A DNA stretch of 14,487 nucleotides from Deltaproteobacteria bacterium GWA2_55_10. Lineage in GTDB: Bacteria > Desulfobacterota > GWC2-55-46. The position numbers and the translations under genes were made by a program. The DNA lies in assembly GCA_001797415.1 (NCBI GenBank), contig MGPL01000130.1:5610-20096 (forward strand). The letters are read 5' to 3'. Shown in pieces: positions 6,984 to 14,033 of the stretch (its first letter is position 1; every line of letters starts with the position of its first letter). The notes below the pieces were generated by a model that had not been told where the DNA came from, did not search any database, and saw only the letters and a list, made by a program, of their open reading frames with translations.

Positions 6984-8095
6984 TCGAAGATTTCCTTGAC
7001 CTTGGAGAAGAAGTTCTTACGCAGCGGCGTCGTGTCCTCTCCGCTTATCTCGGCGAACTCCTGCAGGAGTTCCTTCTGCCTCTTGTTCAGTTTCGTGGGC
7101 GTCTCGAGCTTTATTATTATCTGCTCGTCCCCGCGCCTGCCCGTGTGCACGGAAGCTATTCCCTTGCCAGGCATCCTGAAGACCTTGCCGGACTGAGTCC
7201 CCGCGGGCACCTTGAGCTTTACAGGGCCTTCTATCGTCGGCACCTCTATCTCGGCGCCGAGCGCGGCCTGCGTGAAGCTTATGGGCACCTCGCAGATGAC
7301 ATCGTCGTTCTCGCGCTTGAAGATAGGATGAGGCAGCACGGAAATGAAGATATAGAGGTCGCCCGAAGGGCCGTTTCTCTCTCCGTACTCGCCCTCTCCT
7401 GCGAGCCTGAGGCGCGAGCCCGAATCGACTCCGCCGGGGATCTTCACCGTAAGCGGCGAGACGGACTTCACCCTGCCGCTCCCCCTGCAATCTGTGCACG
7501 GGTCTTTGATGACGCTTCCGGCCCCCTGGCAGCCGGGGCATGTCCTCGCTATGCTGAAAAAGCCCTGCTGGAACCTCACCTGTCCGGCTCCTCCGCAGGT
7601 TGAGCAGGTCGTCGCGTGGGTGCCCGGCTTTGCGCCGCTGCCCCCGCATGTGTTGCACTGCACCGTCCTCGGCACGCGTATGGTCTTCTCAGTGCCGAAG
7701 GCAGCCTCTTCGAAGCTTATCTCAAGATCGAACCTGAGGTCAGGGCCGCGCTCCGGGCCGGGCCTCCTCCTGCCGCCGCCTCCGAAAAAGTCCGAGAAGA
7801 CATCGCTGAAGATATCCTGGAAGTCCGCGCCGAAACCTGCATCCTGCCCCCCGAAGCCGCCGGCGCCTGAGCCGGCATAGCCGGACCTGTCGTAGTTGGC
7901 GCGCTTATTCGGATCTTTGAGGGTCTCGTAAGCCTCGTTTATGAGCTTGAACCTGTCCTCTTTGCCCTTGTCCCCCGAGTGCTTGTCGGGGTGGAACTCG
8001 TGCGCGAGCTTGCGGTACGCCTTCTTTATCTCGTCGGCGCTCGCGTCCCTGGCCACGCCGAGTATCCTGTAAAAATCCTTTTCTTCGCGGTTCAT
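6980..8095 (-). CDS. dnaJ: Co-chaperone DnaJ (Hsp40, type I)
   Basis: The protein has 371 residues, full length. It delivers unfolded clients to DnaK and stimulates its ATPase. The J domain (about 5-70) has the HPD motif at 35-37. A Gly/Phe-rich linker spans about 72-107. The zinc domain carries four CxxCxGxG repeats starting at Cys147, Cys164, Cys186 and Cys200, and the C-terminal substrate-binding domains follow. It is therefore a canonical type I DnaJ and not a J-domain fragment. It starts 7 bp after the grpE stop and overlaps the next gene by 4 bp. No clear ribosome-binding site is seen, so translation may depend on coupling to grpE. The dnaK gene that usually precedes dnaJ is missing here. 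Confidence 0.97.
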   Translation of the reverse strand: MNREEKDFYRILGVARDASADEIKKAYRKLAHEFHPDKHSGDKGKEDRFKLINEAYETLKDPNKRANYDRSGYAGSGAGGFGGQDAGFGADFQDIFSDVFSDFFGGGGRRRPGPERGPDLRFDLEISFEEAAFGTEKTIRVPRTVQCNTCGGSGAKPGTHATTCSTCGGAGQVRFQQGFFSIARTCPGCQGAGSVIKDPCTDCRGSGRVKSVSPLTVKIPGGVDSGSRLRLAGEGEYGERNGPSGDLYIFISVLPHPIFKRENDDVICEVPISFTQAALGAEIEVPTIEGPVKLKVPAGTQSGKVFRMPGKGIASVHTGRRGDEQIIIKLETPTKLNKRQKELLQEFAEISGEDTTPLRKNFFSKVKEIFE

Positions 8096-8102
8096 CTAAT
8101 CG

Positions 8103-8660
8103 TCAGTGCGACTCAGGCCTCTTCGCGACTGCTACCATCGCGGGCCTGAGCAACCTCCCCTTGAGATAATATCCCTTCTGAAATTCCTTCACTACGGTCC
8201 CCGGCTCCGCGTCCGGGCTCTCCTCCTCGGAGATGGCATGGTGCACGGTGGGGTCGAACTTCTGCCCCGACGCCTGTATCTCCTCGAGGCCGAACTTCTT
8301 GAGCGCGCCCAGCATCTGGCCGGCCGTGAGCTTGACTCCCTCTCTCAGAGACTTCAGGTTCTCCTCGCCGTTCGCGTGCGCGAGCGCCCTCTCGAAATTA
8401 TCGACGATGGGCAGTATCTCCTCGATGAGGCTCTCGTTGGCGAAGCTTATCGCGTCCGCCTTCTCCTTCTCGGTCCTCTTCCTGAAGTTCTCCAGGTCCG
8501 CGAGCGCGCGGAGGTATCTGTCATAGTTCTCAGCGGCTTCTTTTGATCTGGCCTCAAGCTGTTCGGCGAGGCGCCTTATCTCTTCTTCAGGCGTCTCCGC
8601 TATCTGCTCCTCAACACCTTCCTGCATTTCCTCTTTCCCCATTCCCTCTTCCTTCTCCAT
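8103..8660 (-). CDS. grpE: Nucleotide exchange factor GrpE
   Basis: The protein has 185 residues, typical length. It releases ADP from DnaK during the chaperone cycle. The N-terminal third is highly acidic and forms a long coiled coil (about 20-75) ending in RYLRALADLENFRKR, the GrpE dimer signature. The C-terminal beta domain contains FDPTVHHAI and VVKEFQKGYYLKGRLLRPAMVAVAK. The start ATG has a GGGGA ribosome-binding site about 6 bp upstream. It follows hrcA after a 123-bp gap with two hairpins and precedes dnaJ by 7 bp, the order known from hrcA-grpE-dnaK-dnaJ operons but without dnaK. Confidence 0.96.
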   Translation of the reverse strand: MEKEEGMGKEEMQEGVEEQIAETPEEEIRRLAEQLEARSKEAAENYDRYLRALADLENFRKRTEKEKADAISFANESLIEEILPIVDNFERALAHANGEENLKSLREGVKLTAGQMLGALKKFGLEEIQASGQKFDPTVHHAISEEESPDAEPGTVVKEFQKGYYLKGRLLRPAMVAVAKRPESH

Positions 8661-8698
8661 GCAATCCCCGGTAAATTTTTATTGGGCTCGAACATTTA

Positions 8699-8728
8699 GG
8701 GGAAACTCCCTGAAAAGAAAGTTTCCCC
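8699..8728 (-). promoter_or_regulatory. Strong 9-bp inverted repeat in the hrcA-grpE gap (RNA hairpin)
   Basis: The arms GGGGAAACT (8699-8707) and AGTTTCCCC (8720-8728) pair perfectly around a 12-nt loop. On the minus-strand transcript the hairpin is followed by TAAATGTTCG, which is not a T-run, so it is not a convincing terminator. It lies about 40 nt upstream of the grpE start and is more likely an mRNA stability or processing element, or an operator. The pairing is seen directly and the role is inferred. Confidence 0.5.
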
Positions 8729-8749
8729 GGATCCACTTGCGGCCTGTTT

Positions 8750-8772
8750 ATAAAATTTAGGGCCAACGGCCC
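8750..8772 (-). terminator. Possible weak terminator or attenuator just after hrcA
   Basis: On the minus strand GGGCC-GTT-GGCCC (8772-8760) forms a 5-bp GC-only stem with a 3-nt loop, followed by TAAATTTTAT. It begins 11 bp after the hrcA stop. The tail is T-rich but interrupted, so partial termination separating hrcA expression from grpE-dnaJ is plausible. A complete stop is not. Confidence 0.4.
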
Positions 8773-8783
8773 GAAAAATCAAG

Positions 8784-9815
8784 TTAGAGAACTTTGCTGA
8801 GTAAGCCCGAAGCGTAGTCAACCAACGGGATTATCCTTGAATAATCCATGCGCACAGGCCCGGCAACGCCGAGGGTGCCGAGCGCTTCCTTTCCGCCGTA
8901 AGGGGATGTTACGAAGCTCAGGCAGTCGAACTCCTCGACCGCGCTCTCCGTGCCGAGGTATATGCGGATGCCGCTCTCGTCCATGCTCTTGTCAAGGATC
9001 CTTACGAGAAGGCTCTTCTCCTCGAACGCGGCGAATATCTTCTTCATCGTGTCGATGTCGTCGCGGAACTCGGGCTGGCCGAGCATATTGACCTTGCCTT
9101 CGACCACGACGTCGCTCTCCGCCGGCCCCTGATCGCAGAGCGCCTCCGCGCCCAGGCGCAGGGCCTTTGCCAGAAGCTCGTCATATAAGTTCTTATCCCG
9201 ATGCATCTCATCTACTATTTTAGCCCTGAGCTCCTTTATGGTAAGCCCTTCGGCTATTGAGTTCAGATAATTCGATATCCTTTCAAGCTCGAGCTTCTCT
9301 ATGCCTGCCATGCGGACGATCCTGCTCTGGACTACTCCGTAATTCGAGACGAGGAGCACTATGAGGCCGGAGGCGTCTATGGGGAGCAGGTTTATGTGCC
9401 GTATCGTGAAGCCCACCTTGCGGGGGATGAACATGATCCCGGCACAGTTGGTGATAGTTGAGAGGGCCTTGGCAGTATCCGAGAGTATCTCCTCGACCGA
9501 CACAGACCTTTCGCAGCTCTTCTTCAGGAGGTCCTTGTCGACCTGCCCCGGCTCCTGGAAATCAAGGAGCGTATCTATATAGAACCTGAAGCTCTTCTCG
9601 GTCGGGACGCGGCCGGCGGAGGTATGCGGCTGTTTCAGGAACCCCATGCTCTCGAGCTCGGCCATCACGTTCCTTATGGTGGCCGGGCTTACGCCCAGAG
9701 AATGGTTCATGGCAATGGCCCTGGAGCTTACCGGCTCCGCGGTCCTGATGTAGTCCTGGACTATTGCCCTTAGTATGTTCCTGTTACGCTCCGAGAATCC
9801 GTTCATGCCCTGCAC
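8784..9815 (-). CDS. hrcA: Heat-inducible transcription repressor HrcA
   Basis: The protein has 343 residues, full family length. HrcA represses chaperone operons by binding CIRCE operators and needs GroEL to fold. The N-terminal winged helix (about 8-75) includes VSSRAIA, SPATIRNVMAELE and the hallmark AGRVPTEKSFRFYID, followed by the HrcA dimer and GAF-like domains. The frame opens with GTG (9815-9813), and an in-frame ATG lies three codons later (9806). Neither has a strong ribosome-binding site, so the start is uncertain by three residues. It sits 128 bp after hemW, the classical hemW-hrcA-grpE order. No CIRCE-type inverted repeat is visible in its upstream region, so its target site in this genome is unclear. 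Confidence 0.95.
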   Translation of the reverse strand: MQGMNGFSERNRNILRAIVQDYIRTAEPVSSRAIAMNHSLGVSPATIRNVMAELESMGFLKQPHTSAGRVPTEKSFRFYIDTLLDFQEPGQVDKDLLKKSCERSVSVEEILSDTAKALSTITNCAGIMFIPRKVGFTIRHINLLPIDASGLIVLLVSNYGVVQSRIVRMAGIEKLELERISNYLNSIAEGLTIKELRAKIVDEMHRDKNLYDELLAKALRLGAEALCDQGPAESDVVVEGKVNMLGQPEFRDDIDTMKKIFAAFEEKSLLVRILDKSMDESGIRIYLGTESAVEEFDCLSFVTSPYGGKEALGTLGVAGPVRMDYSRIIPLVDYASGLLSKVL

Positions 9816-9855
9816 GCCCGATTTTTAAGGGATTTCAACAAAATAGCCTTTACTT

Positions 9856-9861
9856 ATTATA
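9856..9861 (-). promoter_or_regulatory. Perfect TATAAT -10 hexamer upstream of hrcA
   Basis: TATAAT reads on the minus strand at 9861-9856 inside an AT-rich tract, about 40 bp before the hrcA GTG. The best -35 partner at 17 bp, TGGGCT, matches only 3 of 6 consensus bases, so this hexamer may need an activator or may be chance in AT-rich DNA. It is an alternative to the promoter candidate at 9888-9916. Confidence 0.25.
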
Positions 9862-9887
9862 TATGATTCCCTGGAATTAGCCCATTA

Positions 9888-9916
9888 AAAATAACAGCCG
9901 CCCGGATGCTTGTCAA
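9888..9916 (-). promoter_or_regulatory. Promoter candidate for the hrcA-grpE-dnaJ operon
   Basis: On the minus strand a perfect TTGACA (9916-9911) is followed 17 bp later by TATTTT (9893-9888), which matches the -10 consensus at 4 of 6 positions. It lies between the hemW stop and hrcA and would give a leader of about 70 nt. A housekeeping-type site is consistent with repressor control. No sigma32-like CCCCAT box was seen. Confidence 0.4.
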
Positions 9917-9943
9917 GGACTGTCGAGGCCTGTGAAAAGGCCT

Positions 9944-11113
9944 CTATATGAGCTTCAGGGCCACTTCGTCGAGCACAAGGAGCCCCTTTTGGGTAACGAA
10001 TATGTCCTCTCCCTTTTTCTCAAGCAGTCCGTCTGCAACAAGGGCTTTAAAACCGCTTAGCGCCCCAGCCGGATAATTGCCGAACTTTTCCCTGAAGGCC
10101 TCCCCGTTTATACCGGCATCGATCATCCTCAATCCAAGCATCACGGCTTCGGCTATGGCGTCCTTACGGGTAAGCTCCTCATTACCCTCTGCCGGGTCGA
10201 GCCTTTTTTCGACCCTGTCCATGTACTCGTTTGCCGAGGCCGCGTTCCACCACCTGCGGCCCCAGTCTGGCCAGGGCATGTACGAGTGCGCGCCCGCGCC
10301 AAGACCGATATAGGGGTTGCCCTTCCAGTAGAGGGTATTATGAGAGCTCTCAAAGCCGGGGAGCGCGAAGTTGGATACCTCGTAATGCCTGTAACCCGCG
10401 CCTTTCAACACCCTGATTGCGACAAGGAGCATCTCGGCCTCTGCCTCCTCACCGGGAAGACCCTTCTTGCCTGGGCCGTACTTTCTATAGAAGGGCGTAC
10501 CCTCCTCTATCGTCATGCCGTAAAGGGATATATGCTCTGGCTTGAGGTCCACGGCTTTTTCAAGCGCAGCCTCCCAGCCTCGAAGCGTCTGCCCCGGGGT
10601 GCCGAAGATGAGGTCGATACCGATATTCTTGAAACCGGCCTGCCTTGCCCACCCGTACGCCTTGATCGAAGTCTCGACAGTATGGGTCCTGCCCAGGGCA
10701 GCCAACCCGGCCTCTTCGAACGACTGAAAGCCTATTGAGAGCCTGTTGACGCCTGAAGCGTAGTAGCCTTCGAGCTTAGGAAGGGTAAGGGTGTCGGGGT
10801 TGGCCTCTATGGTGATTTCCTTTGCGCCTTTGCCGATCGTCCTATCGATTGACTGAAGGAAGTCTGCTATCGCTCGTGGTGAAAGGAGGGAAGGCGTGCC
10901 GCCTCCGAGATAGACTGTCGCCGGAGGTCCGGCCAGGTTTTCTCTTTCGATAACTGCTGAAAGCTCTTGCGAGAGGCAGGTTATATAGCGAGTCTCAGGT
11001 ATGCCTTCGGCAGGCGCCGAAGCCGAATTGAAGGCGCAATAAGGGCATTTCCTGATGCAGAAAGGGATATGGGCGTATATGCCCGTTACTGCTTCTTTTC
11101 TGCGTAGTCCCAC
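9944..11113 (-). CDS. hemW: HemW-like radical SAM heme chaperone
   Basis: The protein has 389 residues. HemW is a radical SAM relative of coproporphyrinogen dehydrogenase HemN that binds heme and is thought to deliver it to target proteins. The [4Fe-4S] motif CIRKCPYCAF uses Cys19, Cys23 and Cys26. The residue after the last CxxC pair is Phe, as in HemW, where HemN has a fourth Cys. GGGTPS (70-75), the ANPDT segment, SSHNTLYW and the C-terminal HemN_C domain are all present. The start is GTG 11113, the only start-like codon before the essential cysteines, with GAGG just upstream. It overlaps the CBS-protein gene by 28 bp. The hemW-hrcA adjacency is widely conserved. HemW is favoured over HemN for the missing fourth cysteine. 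Confidence 0.9.
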   Translation of the reverse strand: MGLRRKEAVTGIYAHIPFCIRKCPYCAFNSASAPAEGIPETRYITCLSQELSAVIERENLAGPPATVYLGGGTPSLLSPRAIADFLQSIDRTIGKGAKEITIEANPDTLTLPKLEGYYASGVNRLSIGFQSFEEAGLAALGRTHTVETSIKAYGWARQAGFKNIGIDLIFGTPGQTLRGWEAALEKAVDLKPEHISLYGMTIEEGTPFYRKYGPGKKGLPGEEAEAEMLLVAIRVLKGAGYRHYEVSNFALPGFESSHNTLYWKGNPYIGLGAGAHSYMPWPDWGRRWWNAASANEYMDRVEKRLDPAEGNEELTRKDAIAEAVMLGLRMIDAGINGEAFREKFGNYPAGALSGFKALVADGLLEKKGEDIFVTQKGLLVLDEVALKLI

Positions 11114-11553
11114 AGCCTCTTGAAGATGTCCCAGGGGGAGATTATTCCGAGGAGCGTGCCGCGGTCGTCTACGACGAGTACGCTCTCGGAGTGTTTCTTT
11201 GAGTGCAGCAGCAGGGTCGCAACTTCCATCGAGGATGTCTCCGGAGAGACCGCGATAAAGTCCTTCTCCATAACATTCTCGACCTTCTTGAAGGCGAGCG
11301 AATCTATATTGTTGACGAACTCCGGCAGCTCCGGGGCGAACTTCAAGTCGGCAATGAGGCCTTCGGCTACGTATCTGGGGAGTACGCCCTTCAGGAGCGC
11401 CCTCGGCGTTATGACGCCTATGACCTTCTTGTTGTCGTCGACGACCGGTATCTGCCTGACCTTTGACTCGTGCGCCAGTTTCAAGGCGTCGAGCATGGAG
11501 GCGGAAACATTTATGGTGAGCACTTCCGTCGTCATTACGCTTGCAGCTATCAT
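11086..11553 (-). CDS. Tandem CBS-domain protein
   Basis: The protein has 155 residues and contains essentially only two CBS motifs: CBS1 at about 5-55 (MTTEVLTINVSASMLDAL, then IPVVDDNKKVIGVIT) and CBS2 at about 94-148 (VMEKDFIAVSPETSSM, then VLVVDDRGTLLGIIS). A linker of about 35 residues separates them. Such pairs form a Bateman module that binds adenosine nucleotides. No enzyme or DNA-binding domain is attached. An excellent ribosome-binding site AGGAGGAG lies 4 bp before ATG 11553. It follows the ion transporter gene by 29 bp and overlaps hemW by 28 bp, so it is part of the same transcript. A nucleotide-responsive regulator of the neighbouring transporter is plausible but unproven. Confidence 0.9.
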   Translation of the reverse strand: MIAASVMTTEVLTINVSASMLDALKLAHESKVRQIPVVDDNKKVIGVITPRALLKGVLPRYVAEGLIADLKFAPELPEFVNNIDSLAFKKVENVMEKDFIAVSPETSSMEVATLLLHSKKHSESVLVVDDRGTLLGIISPWDIFKRLWDYAEKKQ

Positions 11554-11582
11554 AAAACTCCTCCTGAATTCGCTTATATGCC

Positions 11583-12863
11583 CTACCCGAGGAACCTCAG
11601 GTACATGTAAAGAGTCGCGATGGCGACGGAGAGCAGCATCAGCGGATAGGCGATGAGCATGAATTTGAAGAACTTCATCTCATGCCCGTTCCTGTGCGCT
11701 ATGCCCGAGACAACGACATTGGCCGAAGCGCCGATTATGGTGCCGTTTCCGCCGAGGCATGCTCCGAGTGAGAGCGCCCACCATAGCGGCAGGACTGCCG
11801 CATCGCCGCCGAACGCCGGGGCCATGTCCTTTATCAAAGGTATCATGGTCGCGACGAACGGTATGTTGTCCACTATGGATGACGCTATGGCCGAACCCCA
11901 GAGTATCACATACCCTGTCGTAGCCATGTCCCCGCCCGTCACCTCGAGCATCATGTCGGCGAGCATCTTTATGAAGCCGACCTCGATCAAGCCGTGCACC
12001 ACTATGAACAGGCCGATGAAGAAGAATATCGATGTCCACTCGACCTTCTCCATGACGCTGTGCAGGTCCTCTTTAGATATTAGCAGAAGGATAGCCGCCC
12101 CGAAAAGGGCTATTGTGGCAGGCTCGAGATGGAGCTGCCTCTGGAGCATGAAACCGCCTATGACGCCGGCAAGTACGACGAGGCACTTCTTGAGGAGCGG
12201 GATGTCTGTGAGGGCCTCCCGTTCCTTGAACTCCATTATCCTCTTCTTCTTTTCATCAGATACCGTGAAGGACTTTGCGTACATGAACTTGAGGGGTATG
12301 AGCGTCGCGAACACTATTATGGGTATTACCGGGCCGACGCCGAATACGAAGTCCATGAAGGTAAGTCCGGTCGCGCTGCCTATCATGATGTTCGGCGGGT
12401 CGCCTATAAGGGTCGCGGTGCCGCCGATATTGGACATGATTATCTGTGAGACCAGGTAAGGGTACGGATTCACCTCAAGCTCTTCCGTTATGAGGAGCGT
12501 TATCGGCACGGTAAGGAGGACGGTCGTCACGTTGTCGAGCAGGGCCGATAAAATGGCTGTAACGCAGGAGAGCGATATCAGTATCTTCCACGGGTCTCCC
12601 TTTGAGGCCTTTGCCGCTTTTATCGCTATGTACTGGAACATGCCGGTCTTCTGGCAGATGAAGACTATGAGCATCATGCCGATGAGAAGGCCAATGGTGT
12701 TGAAGTCGATGCCATGTACAGCGGCTTCCTGATTGAGTACGCCCAGAACTATAAGCGCAGACGCGCCGAGGAGCGCGACGACGGCCCTGTTGAGCTTGTC
12801 CCAGATGAGAAGCGCATAGACTACCACGAATACCGCGATAGCGAGGTAGAACTTAAGCTCCAT
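11583..12863 (-). CDS. ArsB/NhaD-type ion transporter (SLC13-like permease)
   Basis: The protein has 426 residues with about eleven hydrophobic segments, so it is a multi-pass inner-membrane carrier. It shows the two-fold repeat of the ion transporter superfamily: LLDNVTTVLLTVP (108-120) pairs with VDNIPFVATMIPL (331-343), and the re-entrant loop SNIGGTATLIGDPPNIM (144-160) pairs with GGNGTIIGASANVV (371-384). The GDPPN signature is shared by NhaD Na+/H+ antiporters, ArsB arsenite pumps and related anion carriers. No ars genes are nearby, so a Na+/H+ antiporter or organic-anion role is more likely than arsenite export. AGGAG lies about 10 bp before ATG 12863. The CBS-domain gene follows 29 bp later. 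Confidence 0.88.
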   Translation of the reverse strand: MELKFYLAIAVFVVVYALLIWDKLNRAVVALLGASALIVLGVLNQEAAVHGIDFNTIGLLIGMMLIVFICQKTGMFQYIAIKAAKASKGDPWKILISLSCVTAILSALLDNVTTVLLTVPITLLITEELEVNPYPYLVSQIIMSNIGGTATLIGDPPNIMIGSATGLTFMDFVFGVGPVIPIIVFATLIPLKFMYAKSFTVSDEKKKRIMEFKEREALTDIPLLKKCLVVLAGVIGGFMLQRQLHLEPATIALFGAAILLLISKEDLHSVMEKVEWTSIFFFIGLFIVVHGLIEVGFIKMLADMMLEVTGGDMATTGYVILWGSAIASSIVDNIPFVATMIPLIKDMAPAFGGDAAVLPLWWALSLGACLGGNGTIIGASANVVVSGIAHRNGHEMKFFKFMLIAYPLMLLSVAIATLYMYLRFLG

Positions 12864-12909
12864 GGTTTGAAGACTCCTATAAAAAGGGAATTGTAAGAGT
12901 GAGGGGCGT

Positions 12910-12939
12910 ATTAGTAATATTTCCGCAAGGGAAAGTCAA
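12910..12939 (-). promoter_or_regulatory. Promoter candidate for the transporter-CBS-hemW operon
   Basis: On the minus strand TTGACT (12939-12934) is followed after 18 bp by ACTAAT (12915-12910), matching the consensus at 5 of 6 and 4 of 6 positions. It lies in the 118-bp gap between the DUF2156 gene and the transporter gene, giving a leader of about 45 nt. Confidence 0.35.
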
Positions 12940-12981
12940 CAGGATACTTCTTCATCAAAAAACATGCGTCAAATCAGTCAG

Positions 12982-13881
12982 TTACGGCCTCCAAACTCCC
13001 TTCGGCGCGGCCCTGTATTTTTTCACGAACCCCACAGGCCTGTAGCTCGTTTTCGATTTGCGCAGGCCCTCGTCCCCGAGGTCCTGCTCCCTGTTTATGT
13101 AAAGATATTTTTCCGGAAGTATCGATGCGAAGCTCTTGTTAACGAACTGCATGAGGCCTTTGAAGCCGGGGACCCCTTTTTCAAAGTGTACTGCGAAGGT
13201 CGTTTTGTTCAACTCTTCGCCGAGCGTATACGCGGCGGGCTTTCCTTCGACAAAGTATATCGCCCCGCAAAGGACCAGCTCTTCGGTGAGATGAAGCGCT
13301 TCCTTCGCCGCCTCATAGTCGCCTGGCTCCTGCTGCGCCGATCTCCATGCTTCAAGCACTGAACGGGCGCCTTCCATGTATTCATCGAGGAGCGGCCTTG
13401 CCTCGTAGCTGTACGATCCGGTGAAGAAGTTTACAAGGTTTTTCTTCCTGTGGAACCTGCGTCCGGCAAGGGAAGAGAGGGCGCTACGAGAGTACAGGTA
13501 ATCGAAGTTGTCCCTGTCCTCCATAACTTCGTAACCGAGGGAAATCAATTTCTGAACTTCATCTTCAGTTGCGCACTTCATGAACGAAAAATTCTCAAAG
13601 AGGTCTTTCAAAATATCTTGTAAAGGCAACCCGCCGGGGAGCATGAAAAAGGTCCTGCCCCTGTCATTTCCAGCGATAACCGGACTGTTGTCCTTGAGAA
13701 TTGAGAGCCTGTAATTATGCGCGCCCCTGAAAAGAAAAAGGTTTGCGAAGCTGAATTCCGAGACCTGCGGCTCAAGGGACTTGAGATAAGGGTGCACTTC
13801 CTCCCTTGCCTCAAGGGTAATTCCCGTGAATTCAGGGTATTTTGGGATATTCAAAGGGTTCCTCCCCGCGCTAAGCCTCAT
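12982..13881 (-). CDS. DUF2156 protein (phosphatidylglycerol lysyltransferase C-terminal-like, GNAT fold)
   Basis: The protein has 299 residues and belongs to the DUF2156 / LPG-synthase C-terminal family, a double GNAT-like fold. Recognisable blocks are the N-terminal PKYPEF, EFSFANLFLFR, the central DYLYSRSALSSLAGRRFHRKKNL segment, and the C-terminal INREQDLGDEGLRKSKTSYRP. There is no membrane domain, so it is a soluble stand-alone form and not a full MprF enzyme. It may transfer an aminoacyl or acyl group, but the acceptor is unknown. The start is ambiguous. ATG 13881 has only a weak AAGGG upstream, while in-frame TTG 13854-13852 (codon 10) has a strong GGGGAGG (13867-13861) 6 bp before it, and the conserved region begins right after it. 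The gene is divergent from the plus-strand gene at 14081. Confidence 0.88.
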   Translation of the reverse strand: MRLSAGRNPLNIPKYPEFTGITLEAREEVHPYLKSLEPQVSEFSFANLFLFRGAHNYRLSILKDNSPVIAGNDRGRTFFMLPGGLPLQDILKDLFENFSFMKCATEDEVQKLISLGYEVMEDRDNFDYLYSRSALSSLAGRRFHRKKNLVNFFTGSYSYEARPLLDEYMEGARSVLEAWRSAQQEPGDYEAAKEALHLTEELVLCGAIYFVEGKPAAYTLGEELNKTTFAVHFEKGVPGFKGLMQFVNKSFASILPEKYLYINREQDLGDEGLRKSKTSYRPVGFVKKYRAAPKGVWRP

Positions 13882-14000
13882 AGCCCTTTTATTTTATCCT
13901 ATCTTAAAAAGCAGGGAATAAATTAGTTAAAAACTCCTCTTATTTCAAGCACTTGGAGGATTAAAAATATCAACCGGGCGTTGAATCCGACTCGCTTATG

Positions 14001-14014
14001 GTGACCAGGGTCAC
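14001..14014. promoter_or_regulatory. Perfect palindrome GTGACC-AG-GGTCAC (operator candidate)
   Basis: Two 6-bp arms pair perfectly around a 2-bp centre, in the divergent spacer. The site ends just at the expected -35 position of the plus-strand promoter candidate at 14034-14042. The compact symmetric form fits binding by a dimeric regulator. The regulator is not identified. Confidence 0.4.
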
Positions 14015-14033
14015 TGCCCGTTGTGCCAGCCGG

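Noticed and set aside
6938..7603. Plus-strand open frame opposite dnaJ and the periplasmic protein
   Set aside because: It is antisense to the DnaJ zinc and C-terminal domains and shows no recognisable protein motif.
9925..9944. Inverted repeat GAGGCC/GGCCTC after hemW as a terminator
   Set aside because: The stem is good, but the minus-strand sequence after it is CGACAGTCC, with no T-run. It is listed neither as a terminator nor as an operator.
11653..12459. Long plus-strand open frame (268 codons) opposite the transporter gene
   Set aside because: It is exactly antisense to conserved transmembrane coding sequence, has no ribosome-binding site, and its composition is that of a mirror frame of hydrophobic codons.
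12921..12937. Small stem TTTCC/GGAAA after the DUF2156 gene as a terminator
   Set aside because: The AT-rich 5-bp stem is too weak, and it overlaps the transporter promoter candidate.
13936..13957. Imperfect inverted repeat TCCTC/GAGGA with an inner CAAG-CA-CTTG in the divergent spacer
   Set aside because: The arms are short and the loop is long, and no T-tract or positioned promoter supports a role. It is weaker than the palindrome at 14001.
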